The position numbers were made by a program, and so were the translations under genes. From Phycicoccus sonneratiae (GTDB lineage Bacteria > Actinomycetota > Actinomycetes > Actinomycetales > Dermatophilaceae): a stretch of DNA of 64,000 nt. The stretch is from NCBI RefSeq assembly GCF_016887965.1, contig NZ_JAFDVD010000003.1, forward strand, positions 1 to 64,000, written 5' to 3'. This document shows positions 39,841 to 48,836 of the stretch, in pieces (position 1 is the stretch's first letter; each line of letters begins with the position of its first letter). Below the pieces are notes generated by a model. The model was not told the DNA's origin, made no database searches, and saw only the letters and a program-made list of their open reading frames with translations.

Positions 39841-41453
39841 GGGGCCTCCCCCTCCTCGCGCAGCTGCTGCTGCTGTTGCTGCTGGGCGCGCATGCTGTCC
39901 TCGAGCGAGGCGGTCGGGGCGCTCATGACGACGACCTCCCGGTTGTCGGGGTGCGGCGCGGTCGCCGGGACGCTCGCCCGGCGGTCCGAGAGCACCCAGG
40001 TGTCCTTGGACCCGCCGCCCTGGCTGGAGTTGACGACGAGCTCACCCTCCGGGAGCGCCACGCGGGTCAGGCCGCCCGGCAGCACCCGCACCCGCTCCCC
40101 GTCGTTGACCGCGAACGGGCGCAGGTCGACGTGCCGGGGAGCGAGGCCGCCGTCGATGAAGGTCGGGACGGTCGAGAGCTGCACGACCGGCTGGGCGATC
40201 CAGCCGCGCGGGTCGTCCTCGAGCGTGGTCCGCAACCGGTCGAGGGTCGGGCCGTCGGCGCGCGGACCGACGACGAGCCCCTTGCCCCCGGAGCCGTCGA
40301 CCGGCTTGACGACCATCTCGTCGAGGTGCCCGAGGACGTGCTCGAGCGCCCCGGCCTCGGCGCAGCGGAAGGTGTCGACGTTCGGGAGGATCGGGTCCTC
40401 GTCGAGGTAGAAACGGGTCAGCTCCGGGAGGTAGCTGTAGATCAGCTTGTCGTCGGCGACGCCGTTGCCGACGGCGTTGGCGACCGTCACCCGGCCGGCC
40501 CGCATCGCCGAGGTGAGCCCCGCGACACCGAGCACCGAGTCGCCGCGGAAGTGCACGGGGTCGATGAAGTCGTCGTCGACCCGGCGGTAGATGACGTCGA
40601 CGGGGCGGTCCCCGGTCGTCGTCCGCATCCGGACCTGGCCGCCGACGCAGACGAGGTCGCGCCCCTCGACGAGCTCGACGCCCATCATCCGGGCGAGCAG
40701 GGCGTGCTCGAAGTAGGCGCTGTTGAAGACGCCGGGCGTGAGGACGACGACGGTCGGGTCGCTCGCGCCGTCCGGGGCGGCGGCCCGCAGCGCCGCGAGG
40801 AGCATCCGCGGGTAGTCGTGGACCGGCCGGATGCGCATCGTCGCGAAGGCCTCGGGGAAGACGTTGGCCATCGCCCGGCGGTTGGCGATGACGTAGCTGA
40901 CGCCCGAGGGGACGCGGACGTTGTCCTCGAGGACCCGGAAGGTGCCGGCCTCGTCGCGCACCAGGTCCACGCCGGCGACGTGGACCCGCACGCCGTTCGC
41001 GGGCCGGATGCCCGTGACGGCCCGGTGGTAGTGGTTCGAGCTGGCGATGAGCCGCCACGGGACGACGCCCTCGTGGACGGCCCGCGGGATCTCGCCCTCG
41101 CGTGAGTAGATGTCGTCGAGGAAGGCCTCGAGCGCCGCGACCCGCTGGGCGACCCCGGACTCGATGACCTGCCACTCGTGCGCCGAGATGACCCGCGGGA
41201 CGGCATCGAGCGGGAAGGGGCGCTCCTCCCCCGCGTAGTCGAAGGTGACGCCCTGGTCGAGGTAGGAGCGGGCGAGGATGTCCGCACGCTCCTTGAGCGT
41301 CGACCCGGTCATCGACCGCAGGGTGTGGAAGACGGCCTTGTACGGCGTGCGCGGCTCGCCGGGACCGTCGAGCATCTCGTCCCACGCCCCGCCGCCGAGC
41401 CGGTACCCCTCGAAGAGGCTCCCCGGGGCGTCGGTGCTCGGCGGCTGGCTCAC
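39834..41453 (-). CDS. Circularly permuted type-2 ATP-grasp protein
   Basis: A 539-residue protein of the CP_ATPgrasp_2 family (YRLGGGAWDEMLD, KERADILARSYLDQGVTF, VKPVDGSGGKGLVVGP for nucleotide binding). It should ligate an amine to a carboxylate. The C-terminus is unusual, with a run of seven Gln ending in LREEGEAPC, encoded by mixed CAG/CAA codons. I chose GTG 41453 (VSQPPSTDAPG); ATG 41489 (MTRSPFAPRFGR) is an alternative. First gene of the cassette. Confidence 0.86.
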   Translation of the reverse strand: MSQPPSTDAPGSLFEGYRLGGGAWDEMLDGPGEPRTPYKAVFHTLRSMTGSTLKERADILARSYLDQGVTFDYAGEERPFPLDAVPRVISAHEWQVIESGVAQRVAALEAFLDDIYSREGEIPRAVHEGVVPWRLIASSNHYHRAVTGIRPANGVRVHVAGVDLVRDEAGTFRVLEDNVRVPSGVSYVIANRRAMANVFPEAFATMRIRPVHDYPRMLLAALRAAAPDGASDPTVVVLTPGVFNSAYFEHALLARMMGVELVEGRDLVCVGGQVRMRTTTGDRPVDVIYRRVDDDFIDPVHFRGDSVLGVAGLTSAMRAGRVTVANAVGNGVADDKLIYSYLPELTRFYLDEDPILPNVDTFRCAEAGALEHVLGHLDEMVVKPVDGSGGKGLVVGPRADGPTLDRLRTTLEDDPRGWIAQPVVQLSTVPTFIDGGLAPRHVDLRPFAVNDGERVRVLPGGLTRVALPEGELVVNSSQGGGSKDTWVLSDRRASVPATAPHPDNREVVVMSAPTASLEDSMRAQQQQQQQLREEGEAPC

Positions 41454-41595
41454 CCGTCCGAACCTAGGGGCAAACGGTGACCGTGTCATCACGACCGCGT
41501 CTCCGGGATGTTTCCGGGAGGACCCCGATGCCGGTCGCCCCCGGCGCGTGCGAGGCTGGGGCACAGCGACATCCGTTGCGAGGTCTGGAGGTTCG

Positions 41596-42006
41596 GTGCG
41601 CACCCTGCTCAACGTCGTCTGGTTCGTCTTCGGCGGGTTCTGGCTCGCCCTGGGGTACGCGTTCGCCGGGCTCGTCCTCTGCCTGCTCGTCGTGACCATC
41701 CCGCTCGGGGTCGCGTCGTTCCGGATGGCCAGCTACGCGCTGTGGCCGTTCGGGCGCGCGGTCGTCGAGAAGCCCGGAGCCGGCGCCGGGTCGGTGGTGC
41801 TCAACGTCGTGTGGATCGTCCTCGCCGGCTGGTGGCTGGCCCTCGGTCACCTGTTGACCGCCGTCGCGCAGGCGATCACGATCATCGGCATCCCGCTGGC
41901 CATCGCCAACCTCAAGCTGCTGCCGGTCTCGCTCGTGCCCTACGGCAAGGAGATCGTCCCGAGCGACTCGCTGCCGCCCGGACGCCGGCCGCTGCACTCG
42001 CTCTGA
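41596..42006 (+). CDS. YccF-family inner membrane protein
   Basis: A 136-residue protein with four hydrophobic helices in two similar halves (TLLNVVWFVFGGFWLALGY and VLNVVWIVLAGWWLALGH), each followed by a TIPLGVASF or IIGIPLAIANLKL segment. This is the duplicated YccF domain. Function unknown. SD GGAGG at 41587-41591 precedes GTG 41596. Divergent from the ATP-grasp cassette, convergent with recX. Confidence 0.85.
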   Translation: MRTLLNVVWFVFGGFWLALGYAFAGLVLCLLVVTIPLGVASFRMASYALWPFGRAVVEKPGAGAGSVVLNVVWIVLAGWWLALGHLLTAVAQAITIIGIPLAIANLKLLPVSLVPYGKEIVPSDSLPPGRRPLHSL

Positions 42007-42031
42007 GCGGCGGCGCCGGCCACCCGCTCGG

Positions 42032-42625
42032 TCAGTCGCGCCGGTGCTCGGGGGCCTCGCGGACCGCCTCGCGCACGACCCGCATCGTCAGCTCGGCGTC
42101 GTAGCCCTTGCGGGCGAGCATGCCGGCGAGCCGCCGCGTCTGGACGACCGGCTCGAGGCCGTGCATCGTGCGCATCTTCTTCGCGACGAGCTGCCTCGCC
42201 CGCTCCTCCTCGGAGTGCCGGTCGACGTCGGCGAGGGCCGCCGCGGCCGTCTCGTCGTCGACGCCCTTGCGGCGCAGCTCCTGGCGCAGCGCCCGGGTGG
42301 CGAGCCCGCGGCCGGCCTGCTGGGAGCGCACGAGCATCCCCGCGTAGGCCTCGTCGTCGACGAGGCCGACCTCCTCCATCCGGTCGAGGACGGCGGTGGC
42401 GACGTCGTCGGGACAGTCCTTCTTGCGCAGGGCCTGGGCGAGCTGGGACCGGCTGCGCGGGGCGGCGGTCAGCTGGCGCAGGACGATCTGGCGCGCCCAG
42501 TCGTGGGGGTCGGGCTCCTGGCCGCGGGTGCGCGGGTCGGCCTCGGGGTCCGGTTCGGGCGCCCGGGACACGGCGGGCCCCGCCGCCCAGTCGGGCGGCG
42601 GGGCCGATCCGTCGGCGAAGGCCAT
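42032..42625 (-). CDS. recX: Regulatory protein RecX
   Basis: A 197-residue RecX with its repeated helical motifs (LAQALRKKDCPDDVATAVLDRMEEVGLVDDEAYA, split here; LRRKGVDDETAAAAL; LARKGYDAELTMRVV). It binds RecA filaments and limits recombination. The N-terminal 45 residues are Pro-rich and acidic. It lies 11 bp after recA in the same direction and should share its promoters. Confidence 0.92.
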   Translation of the reverse strand: MAFADGSAPPPDWAAGPAVSRAPEPDPEADPRTRGQEPDPHDWARQIVLRQLTAAPRSRSQLAQALRKKDCPDDVATAVLDRMEEVGLVDDEAYAGMLVRSQQAGRGLATRALRQELRRKGVDDETAAAALADVDRHSEEERARQLVAKKMRTMHGLEPVVQTRRLAGMLARKGYDAELTMRVVREAVREAPEHRRD

Positions 42626-42636
42626 CGGCCGGGACC

Positions 42637-43719
42637 TCAGAAGTCGACCGGGACGTCCGGGACGGCCTCGAGCTCGGGCTTGACCCCGACGCCCAGCTTG
42701 TCCTTGATCTTCTTCTCGAGCTCGTCGGCGAGCTCGGGGTTGTCCTTGAGGAACTGGCGGGCGTTCTCCTTGCCTTGCCCGAGCTGGTCGCCGTCGTACG
42801 TGTACCAGGCGCCGGCCTTGCGGACGAAGCCGTGCTCGACGCCCATGTCGATGAGGCCGCCCTCGCGGGAGATGCCCTGGCCGTAGAGGATGTCGAACTC
42901 GGCCTGCTTGAACGGCGGGCTGACCTTGTTCTTGACGACCTTGCAGCGGGTGCGGTTGCCGACCGCGTCGGTGCCGTCCTTGAGGGTCTCGATGCGCCGG
43001 ACGTCGAGCCGGACCGAGGCGTAGAACTTCAGCGCCTTGCCACCGGTGGTGGTCTCGGGCGAGCCGAACATCACGCCGATCTTCTCGCGCAGCTGGTTGA
43101 TGAAGATCGCCGTCGTGCCGGTGGTGTTGAGGGCACCGGTGATCTTGCGCAGCGCCTGCGACATGAGCCGGGCCTGGAGGCCGACGTGGCTGTCGCCCAT
43201 CTCGCCCTCGATCTCGGCACGGGGCACGAGCGCCGCGACCGAGTCGATGACGATGATGTCGAGGGCACCGGAGCGGATGAGCATGTCGGCGATCTCGAGC
43301 GCCTGCTCACCGGTGTCGGGCTGGGAGACCAGCAGCGCGTCGGTGTCGACGCCGAGCTTCTTCGCGTACTCGGGGTCGAGCGCGTGCTCGGCGTCGATGA
43401 ACGCCGCGATGCCGCCGGCCTTCTGGGCGTTGGCGACCGCGTGGAGGGCGACGGTCGTCTTGCCCGAGGACTCCGGGCCGTAGATCTCGACGACGCGGCC
43501 ACGGGGCAGGCCCCCGATGCCGAGCGCGACGTCGAGCGAGATGGAGCCCGTGGGGATGACGGCGATGGGCGGGCGGACGTCGTCGCCGAGGCGCATGACC
43601 GCGCCCTTGCCGTGCTGCTTCTCGATCTGGGCCATCACCGAGGCGATGGCCTTGTCCTTCTCGCCGCCGTCGGCCGCGGCCACCGGGTTGGGCATCACGC
43701 TTCCACGAGCACCAGCCAT
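42637..43719 (-). CDS. recA: Recombinase RecA
   Basis: A 360-residue recombinase. Walker A is GPESSGKTT (about 76-84), followed by [22 protein letters not shown] (broken here), [11 protein letters not shown] (L1) and the L2 region [19 protein letters not shown]. It polymerises on single-stranded DNA and drives strand exchange and LexA cleavage. ATG 43719 (MAGARGSV) is preceded by an SD-like AGGTGTG; ATG 43695 ([11 protein letters not shown]) is the classical shorter start. Upstream, 43804-43908 holds a PafBC-type motif and a LexA box. Confidence 0.97.
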   Translation of the reverse strand: MAGARGSVMPNPVAAADGGEKDKAIASVMAQIEKQHGKGAVMRLGDDVRPPIAVIPTGSISLDVALGIGGLPRGRVVEIYGPESSGKTTVALHAVANAQKAGGIAAFIDAEHALDPEYAKKLGVDTDALLVSQPDTGEQALEIADMLIRSGALDIIVIDSVAALVPRAEIEGEMGDSHVGLQARLMSQALRKITGALNTTGTTAIFINQLREKIGVMFGSPETTTGGKALKFYASVRLDVRRIETLKDGTDAVGNRTRCKVVKNKVSPPFKQAEFDILYGQGISREGGLIDMGVEHGFVRKAGAWYTYDGDQLGQGKENARQFLKDNPELADELEKKIKDKLGVGVKPELEAVPDVPVDF

Positions 43720-43803
43720 GTCACACCTGTTCCTTCGTTCGTCATCGGACGCGCCCACCGGCGACCAGCCCTCGCGGTCGGTCTCGTCGCGAGCTCTGGT
43801 CAG

Positions 43804-43826
43804 ACGCTAGGTGGGGGCACCGACAA
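43804..43826 (-). promoter_or_regulatory. PafBC-type (RecA-NDp) promoter of recA
   Basis: On the minus strand TTGTCGGTG (43818-43826) is followed, after exactly 8 bases, by TAGCGT (43804-43809). This matches the known RecA-NDp element tTGTCRgtg-N8-TAnnnT that drives LexA-independent induction of DNA-repair genes through PafBC in mycobacteria. It lies 85 bp before recA. The alternative reading as a simple -35 GTGACC (43828-43833) with an 18-bp spacer uses the same -10. Confidence 0.75.
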
Positions 43827-43886
43827 CGGTCACGGGTCGCCGTGGGACCTGTGGACGAGTGTCGCCGGGGCCACCACCTGTGGACG

Positions 43887-43908
43887 ACAGTAGACGAACA
43901 CGTGTTCG
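43887..43908 (-). promoter_or_regulatory. LexA (SOS) box and distal promoter of recA
   Basis: CGAACACGTGTTCG (43895-43908) is a palindrome fitting the actinobacterial SOS box TCGAAC-N4-GTTCGA. Directly downstream toward recA lies TACTGT (minus strand, 43887-43892), a TAnnnT -10. The box therefore sits in the -10/-35 spacer of a distal promoter, as in mycobacterial recA P2. It is about 176 bp before the recA start. Confidence 0.8.
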
Positions 43909-43944
43909 ACGCGCGCGACGCCACGCCGCGACACGCCGGGAACC

Positions 43945-44883
43945 TCAGGCCGGGGCCGGCACGCCCCACATCGCGGCCACGTGGCGCACGTCGGTGCCGC
44001 AGCACCCGCCGAGGACCCGCAGTCCCGGGAGCCGCACGTTGACCGTCATCTGGTCGGCCGCGAGGGCCGCCGGGTCGCCGTCGTCGAGGTCCTCGGCCTC
44101 GTCGAGCTCGGCGTGGCTCATCGTCGAGGCGTTGACCCGCGTCCCCGCGATCCGGGCGACCCACGGCCCGTCGTCGAGCGCCGGGAGGACGTGGGTCGGG
44201 TGCGCGCAGTTGACGACGAAGTGCTCGGGCGCGGCCGCGGCGTCGACCGCCGCCACCGCCTCCGCGAGCGGCGTCCCGTCCGGGAGCCGGCCGTCGGTCT
44301 CGACGGTGAAGCCCACCGACACCGGCACCCCCGCCTCCCGCGCCGCGAGGACCACGCCGACCGCCTCGGCGACCGTCGTCAGGGTGAGCGCCGAGACGAG
44401 GTCGGCCCCCGCGTCCGCGAAGGCCCGCACCTGGGGCGCGTGGTACTCGCGCGCCTCCTCGGGGTCCTGGGCCTCCCCCGCCACGTACCCGTCACCGCGC
44501 GGCCCGACCTGCCCGGCGACGAGTACGGCGGGCACGTCGTACCCGGTCGCGAGCGCCCGGAGGAACTCGATCGCCGTGACGTTGGCACGCGTCGTGCCGT
44601 CGGGGCCGTACCCCACCCGGGCCGCCCAGTCGGTGTTCGCCCGCCAGGTCGGCGACTCCAGGAGCAGCCCGGCCCCCGCGGCGGCGGCCACGGCGGCGTA
44701 GCCGTCGTAGTAGCGGGTGAGCAGGTCGCGCCCGGCGGGGTCGTCGAGCAGCGGGAACGCGGCGAACTCCGGCAGGTCGACGCCGTGGTGGAAGATGAGG
44801 TCGGTCTCGAGGCCGCCGTCGGTGACGAAGCCGCGGACCCCCCGGTCGTGCAGGGCCGCGAGGGGCCCGGTGGTGGTCTCCAT
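43945..44883 (-). CDS. mmuM: Homocysteine S-methyltransferase
   Basis: A 312-residue pterin-independent methyltransferase family protein. The zinc ligands are one Cys in VVNCAHPTH and the Cys pair in LGGCCGTDVRHV. It transfers a methyl from S-methylmethionine (or SAM) to homocysteine to make methionine. The sequence opens with GFVTDGGLETDLIFHHG. It lies on the recA side of the ABC-transporter genes, and the symbol is by family. No riboswitch was seen upstream. Confidence 0.86.
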   Translation of the reverse strand: METTTGPLAALHDRGVRGFVTDGGLETDLIFHHGVDLPEFAAFPLLDDPAGRDLLTRYYDGYAAVAAAAGAGLLLESPTWRANTDWAARVGYGPDGTTRANVTAIEFLRALATGYDVPAVLVAGQVGPRGDGYVAGEAQDPEEAREYHAPQVRAFADAGADLVSALTLTTVAEAVGVVLAAREAGVPVSVGFTVETDGRLPDGTPLAEAVAAVDAAAAPEHFVVNCAHPTHVLPALDDGPWVARIAGTRVNASTMSHAELDEAEDLDDGDPAALAADQMTVNVRLPGLRVLGGCCGTDVRHVAAMWGVPAPA

Positions 44884-44922
44884 CCGGGGAGTGTCCTCCG
44901 GATCGGCTGCCAGGGGAATGGC

Positions 44923-45732
44923 TCAGGTGAGCAGGAGGGTGGCGATCCGCCGCGAGGTGCCCCAGACCCCGAGCGCCCCGAGCACGACGAGGTAGCCGAC
45001 GTGCCAGAGCATCGCCCACCCGACCTCGCCGAGCAGCAGGGCCCGCTCGAGCGCCACCCCTTGGTAGAGCGGCGTCGCGGCGACGAGCCACTGGAGGGTG
45101 TCGGGGTAGGTCGAGAGCGGGAAGAAGGTGGCCGAGAAGAGGAACATCGGCTGCACCGCGAGGGTGACGTAGTCGAAGTGCTGCCACGAGCTCATGAACG
45201 TCGTCGCGAACATCCCGACCGCCCCGAACGCGAGCCCGACGAGCACCGCCGCGGGCACCGCGAGCAGCGCCCACCAGGAGTGCACGAGCCCGGCGACCCA
45301 CGCGACGACGAGGAACATCGTCGAGTACAGCGCCCCGCGCGAGAGCGACCAGAGGATCTCCCCCACCGCGATGTCCCTCGGGGACACCGGAGTCGCGAGC
45401 ATCGCGTCGTAGAGCCTCTGGTAGCGCAGCTTGAAGAAGACGTTGTAGGTGCTGTCGGCGATCGCCCCGTTCATCGCCGAGGCGGCGAGCAGCGCGGGCG
45501 CGACGAACTCGGCGTACGGCACAACGGTGCCGCCGTCGGTGGTGACGGTGCGCACGAGCGCGCCGAGCCCGATGCCGATGGAGAACAGGTAGAAGACCGG
45601 CTCGACGAAGCCGCTGAGCAGGAGCAGCCAGGCCCGCCGGAAGGCGGCGACGTTGCGCATGAGGACGTAGCGGGCCAGCCCGATGCCCAGCGGGGCGGGC
45701 ACGGCGCCGGCGACGCGCGAGACGGCGGTCAC
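44923..45732 (-). CDS. ABC-2 type transporter permease (second)
   Basis: A 269-residue ABC-2 permease with six hydrophobic helices (FVEPVFYLFSIGIGLGALV, FVAPALLAASAMNGAIADSTYNVFF, MFLFSATFFPLSTYP). It shares the same helix order and the motifs ADSTY/GDSTY and F.LFS.TFFP with the upstream permease gene, so the two arose by duplication. GTG 45732 overlaps the stop of that gene (GTGA). With the ATPase it forms a drug- or lipid-type exporter (DrrAB-like). Confidence 0.88.
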   Translation of the reverse strand: MTAVSRVAGAVPAPLGIGLARYVLMRNVAAFRRAWLLLLSGFVEPVFYLFSIGIGLGALVRTVTTDGGTVVPYAEFVAPALLAASAMNGAIADSTYNVFFKLRYQRLYDAMLATPVSPRDIAVGEILWSLSRGALYSTMFLVVAWVAGLVHSWWALLAVPAAVLVGLAFGAVGMFATTFMSSWQHFDYVTLAVQPMFLFSATFFPLSTYPDTLQWLVAATPLYQGVALERALLLGEVGWAMLWHVGYLVVLGALGVWGTSRRIATLLLT

Positions 45733-46586
45733 GACAGCAGCCTCCGGGTGAACGACGCGTGGGCGAGGACCCAGCCGACGCCGACGTACACGAGCAGCAC
45801 CGCGAGGTGCCCGGCCCCGGCCCACCCCGGCCAGGCACCCTCGGACGCGTCACGGCACAGCTCGACCCCGTGCCACAGCGGTGTCACCCAGGCCAGCGGC
45901 TGCATCCACCCGGGGAGCTGGTCGATCGGGAAGAAGGTGCCGGAGAAGAGCATCAGCGGCGTCATGACGAACCGGAACAGGATGCTGAAGCCGCTGTCGT
46001 CCTCGAGGCGTGCGGCGAGCGCGAAGACCGGCACCGCGAACGCCATCCCGGTGAGGACGGCCACCGGCACCGCGAGGAGCACCCACCACGACCCGAACGC
46101 CCCGAAGGGTGCGGCGACGGCGACGAAGATGGCCGTCGCGACGGCCAGCTGGAGGGCGACGACGGCCAGGTGCCCGCCGAGCACCTCCCCCACCCGCAGC
46201 GGCGTCGCGAGCATCGCGGAGTACATGCGGTTCCACTTGATGTAGCCCATGACCGCGTACGTGGAGTCGCCGAAGGCGAGCATCATCGCCTGCATCGCGA
46301 GGATGCCGGGGACGACGAAGCGCAGGTACGGCAGGCCGCCGACCCCGCCGGCGCGGTCGTCGACGAGGGCCCCGAGCCCCAGGCCCATCGACAGGAGGAA
46401 GAACAGCGGCGAGGCGAACCGCCCGACGATCGAGCCCTTCCAGGTGCGCCGGTACACGGCGAGGTGGTGGGTCATCACCGACCCCACCCGCTCGGTGCGG
46501 GTCGTCGGCCGGCGGGGGCCGGGGGCGAGCCGACCGCTCGGCGCGGTGGCGACCGAGGTGTCGGCGGGCGGTGCGTCGGCGGCCAT
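45729..46586 (-). CDS. ABC-2 type transporter permease (first)
   Basis: A 285-residue ABC-2 permease. About 37 N-terminal residues are Ala/Pro/Arg-rich and cytoplasmic, then MTHHLAVYRRTWKGSIVGRF enters the membrane. Six helices follow with FVVPGILAMQAMMLAFGDSTYAV and MLFSGTFFPIDQLP. ATG 46584-46586 overlaps the ATPase stop. The pair of permeases would make a heterodimer under one ATPase. Confidence 0.88.
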   Translation of the reverse strand: MAADAPPADTSVATAPSGRLAPGPRRPTTRTERVGSVMTHHLAVYRRTWKGSIVGRFASPLFFLLSMGLGLGALVDDRAGGVGGLPYLRFVVPGILAMQAMMLAFGDSTYAVMGYIKWNRMYSAMLATPLRVGEVLGGHLAVVALQLAVATAIFVAVAAPFGAFGSWWVLLAVPVAVLTGMAFAVPVFALAARLEDDSGFSILFRFVMTPLMLFSGTFFPIDQLPGWMQPLAWVTPLWHGVELCRDASEGAWPGWAGAGHLAVLLVYVGVGWVLAHASFTRRLLS

Positions 46587-47515
46587 CAGTCGACGAGCGA
46601 GCGGCCGGTGAGGTGGAGGAAGACGTCCTCGAGCGTGGAGCGGCGCACGAGCGAGGACAGCGGCCGGACGCCGCGGCCGTGCAGCGCGGCGAGGGTGTCG
46701 TCGCCGTCGGCGGTGTAGACGAGCAGACGGTCGGGCAGCTCCTCGACCCGCTCGGCGACGGCCCGGACGGCGTCGACGTGCTGCTCCTGCTCGTCGACGG
46801 CGAACCGCAGCTCGACGACCTCGCGGGTGGAGTAGGTGTCGATGAGCTCGCGCGGGCTGCCCTCGGCGACGATCCGGCCGTGGTCCATGACGACGAGCCG
46901 GTCGCAGAGCTGCTCGGCCTCGTCCATGTAGTGCGTCGTGATGATGAGCGTGACGCCCTCGCGCTTGAGCCGGTAGAGCCGGTCCCAGAGCACGTGCCGG
47001 GCCTGCGGGTCGAGGCCGGTCGTCGGCTCGTCGAGGAGGAGGACCTCGGGGTTGTTGACCAGCGCCCGGGCGATGGTCAGCCGGCGCTTCATCCCGCCGG
47101 AGAGCGGCTCGACCCGGTCGTGGCGGCGCTCGGTGAGCTGGGCGAAGTCGAGGAGCTCGTCGGTGCGGGCCCGCACCTCGCGGCGGGAGAGCCCGAAGAA
47201 GCGCCCGTAGACCCAGAGGTTCTCCTCGACCGAGAGGTCCTCGTCGAGCATGTCCTGCTGGGGGCAGACGCCGAGCCGGGCGCGGATGGCGGGGCCGTCG
47301 GCGGCAGGGTCCATCCCGAGGATGCGCAGCTCGCCGCCGGAGACCGGGGAGACGCAGCCGACCATCTTCATCGTGCTCGACTTGCCGGCGCCGTTCGGGC
47401 CGAGGAAGCCGAACGCCTCGCCGCGCATCACCTGCACGTCGATGCCGTCGACGGCCGTGAAGTCGCCGAAGCTCTTGGTCAGCCCCCGGGCGTGCAGGAG
47501 AACGTCATCCGTCAC
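46586..47515 (-). CDS. ABC transporter ATP-binding protein (DrrA/NodI-like)
   Basis: A 309-residue ATPase: Walker A GPNGAGKSS, Q-loop CPQQDML, signature LSGGMKRRL, Walker B VLLLDEPTTGLD, H-loop TTHYMDEAEQL. The CPQQDMLDEDLSVEENL stretch and a C-terminal ~80-residue domain are typical of the DrrA/NodI export type. GTG 47515 is eight bases from TAGCGT (complement of 47524-47529). Leads the three-gene exporter operon; the cargo is unknown. Confidence 0.92.
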   Translation of the reverse strand: MTDDVLLHARGLTKSFGDFTAVDGIDVQVMRGEAFGFLGPNGAGKSSTMKMVGCVSPVSGGELRILGMDPAADGPAIRARLGVCPQQDMLDEDLSVEENLWVYGRFFGLSRREVRARTDELLDFAQLTERRHDRVEPLSGGMKRRLTIARALVNNPEVLLLDEPTTGLDPQARHVLWDRLYRLKREGVTLIITTHYMDEAEQLCDRLVVMDHGRIVAEGSPRELIDTYSTREVVELRFAVDEQEQHVDAVRAVAERVEELPDRLLVYTADGDDTLAALHGRGVRPLSSLVRRSTLEDVFLHLTGRSLVD

Positions 47516-47566
47516 GGTGGACGACGCTAGCCCAGGGCACCGACGTCCGGCGCGGGAGTTTCCGGC

Positions 47567-47791
47567 TCAGGTGCGCGGGGGCGGGAGATCGCGGCCGTGC
47601 CGGCGCTCGACGGGCACGTCCATCTGTTCGCAGAGCGCGGCCCAGACCTCGCGCGGCGGCTCCCCCGCGTCGAGGGCGGCCTGCGCGGTGAGCCCGCCGA
47701 AGGCCGTGAGGTGCTGGCCGTTCGCGAGCGAGCGCGCGTAGGCCTCGCCGAACTCCTCGGCCATGAGCTCCCAGAACCTCGAGTGACGCAC
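47567..47791 (-). CDS. DUF3046 protein
   Basis: A 74-residue protein starting VRHSRFWELMAEEFG, with ANGQHLTAFGGLTAQAALDAG and VWAALCEQMDVP. This is the DUF3046 family, small actinobacterial proteins usually encoded beside recA/recX. Here a four-gene block (mmuM and the ABC exporter, 43945-47515) lies between it and recA. TACGAT (complement of 47798-47803) six bases before GTG 47791 suggests leaderless expression. Function unknown. Confidence 0.88.
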   Translation of the reverse strand: MRHSRFWELMAEEFGEAYARSLANGQHLTAFGGLTAQAALDAGEPPREVWAALCEQMDVPVERRHGRDLPPPRT

Positions 47792-47861
47792 CCGGCGATC
47801 GTAGGCGCCGCCGGGCCCGACCCCGTCCGCCGGGGGTCGGCCGCGGCGGCATACTGGCGCC

Positions 47862-48833
47862 ATGCGCCTCATCACCGCCGACGGGGTCCCCACGTCGCTC
47901 GCCCGTGTCCACGAGCCCACCGCTCCCCCGGTCCGCGTCGGGCTGGTCCAGCACGCCTGGGACGACGACGCCGACCGGCTGCGGGCCACGCTGCTCGACG
48001 GCGTGCGCACCGCCGCCGACGCCGGCGCCCAGGTCGTCTTCCTCCCCGAGCTGACCCTCTCGCGCTACCCCGCCGACACCCTGCCGAGCGGCCGCCCGGA
48101 CGCCACGGCCGAGTCGCTCGAGGACGGCCCGACGATGGCCTTCGCGCGCGAGGCCGCCGCCGCGTCCGGCGCCCACGTGCACGCCAGCCTCTTCGAGAAG
48201 GCCCCCGCGCCCGACGGCTCCGACGACGGTCTCGGCTTCAACACCGCGGTGCTCGTCGCCCCCGACGGCACGCTCGTCGGACGCACCCGCAAGACCCACA
48301 TCCCGGTCACCGCGGGCTACTACGAGGACAAGTACTTCCGCGCCGGCCCGCCGCAGGACGCCTACCCCGTCTACGCCCTCGACGCCCTCGGCGGGATGCG
48401 CGTGGGCCTGCCGACCTGCTGGGACGAGTGGTTCCCCGAGGTCGCCCGCTCCTACGGCCTCGCCGGCGCGCAGGTCCTGGTGTACCCCACCGCGATCGGC
48501 TCCGAGCCCGACCACCCCGACTTCGACACCCAGCCGCTGTGGCAGCACACGATCGTCGGGCACGCCATCGCCAACGGCCTGTTCGTCGTCGTGCCCAACC
48601 GGTACGGCACCGAGGGGCTCATCACCTTCTACGGCTCCTCCTTCATCGCCGACCCGTACGGCCGGGTGCTCGTGCAGGCACCCCGCGACGAGGCCGCCGT
48701 CCTCGTCGCCGACCTCGACCTCGCCCAGGGCAGGGACTGGATCGACCTCTTCCCGTTCCTCGCGACGCGGCGCCCGGACTCCTACGCCTCGCTCGCCGAG
48801 CCGGTCCGGCCCGAGCACCGCCGGGAGGGCTGA
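47862..48833 (+). CDS. aguB: N-carbamoylputrescine amidase (nitrilase family)
   Basis: A 323-residue carbon-nitrogen hydrolase with the Glu63 (VFLPELTLSRY), Lys144 (RTRKTHIP) and Cys186 (GLPTCWDEWFPE) triad. AguB releases putrescine from N-carbamoylputrescine; the Cys motif GLPTCWDEWFPEVAR and the adjoining agmatine deiminase gene support that over other nitrilase substrates. CATACT (47850-47855) is six bases before ATG 47862, a likely leaderless start. A 20-residue N-terminal tail precedes the usual start of the fold. Confidence 0.9.
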   Translation: MRLITADGVPTSLARVHEPTAPPVRVGLVQHAWDDDADRLRATLLDGVRTAADAGAQVVFLPELTLSRYPADTLPSGRPDATAESLEDGPTMAFAREAAAASGAHVHASLFEKAPAPDGSDDGLGFNTAVLVAPDGTLVGRTRKTHIPVTAGYYEDKYFRAGPPQDAYPVYALDALGGMRVGLPTCWDEWFPEVARSYGLAGAQVLVYPTAIGSEPDHPDFDTQPLWQHTIVGHAIANGLFVVVPNRYGTEGLITFYGSSFIADPYGRVLVQAPRDEAAVLVADLDLAQGRDWIDLFPFLATRRPDSYASLAEPVRPEHRREG

Positions 48834-48836
48834 CCC

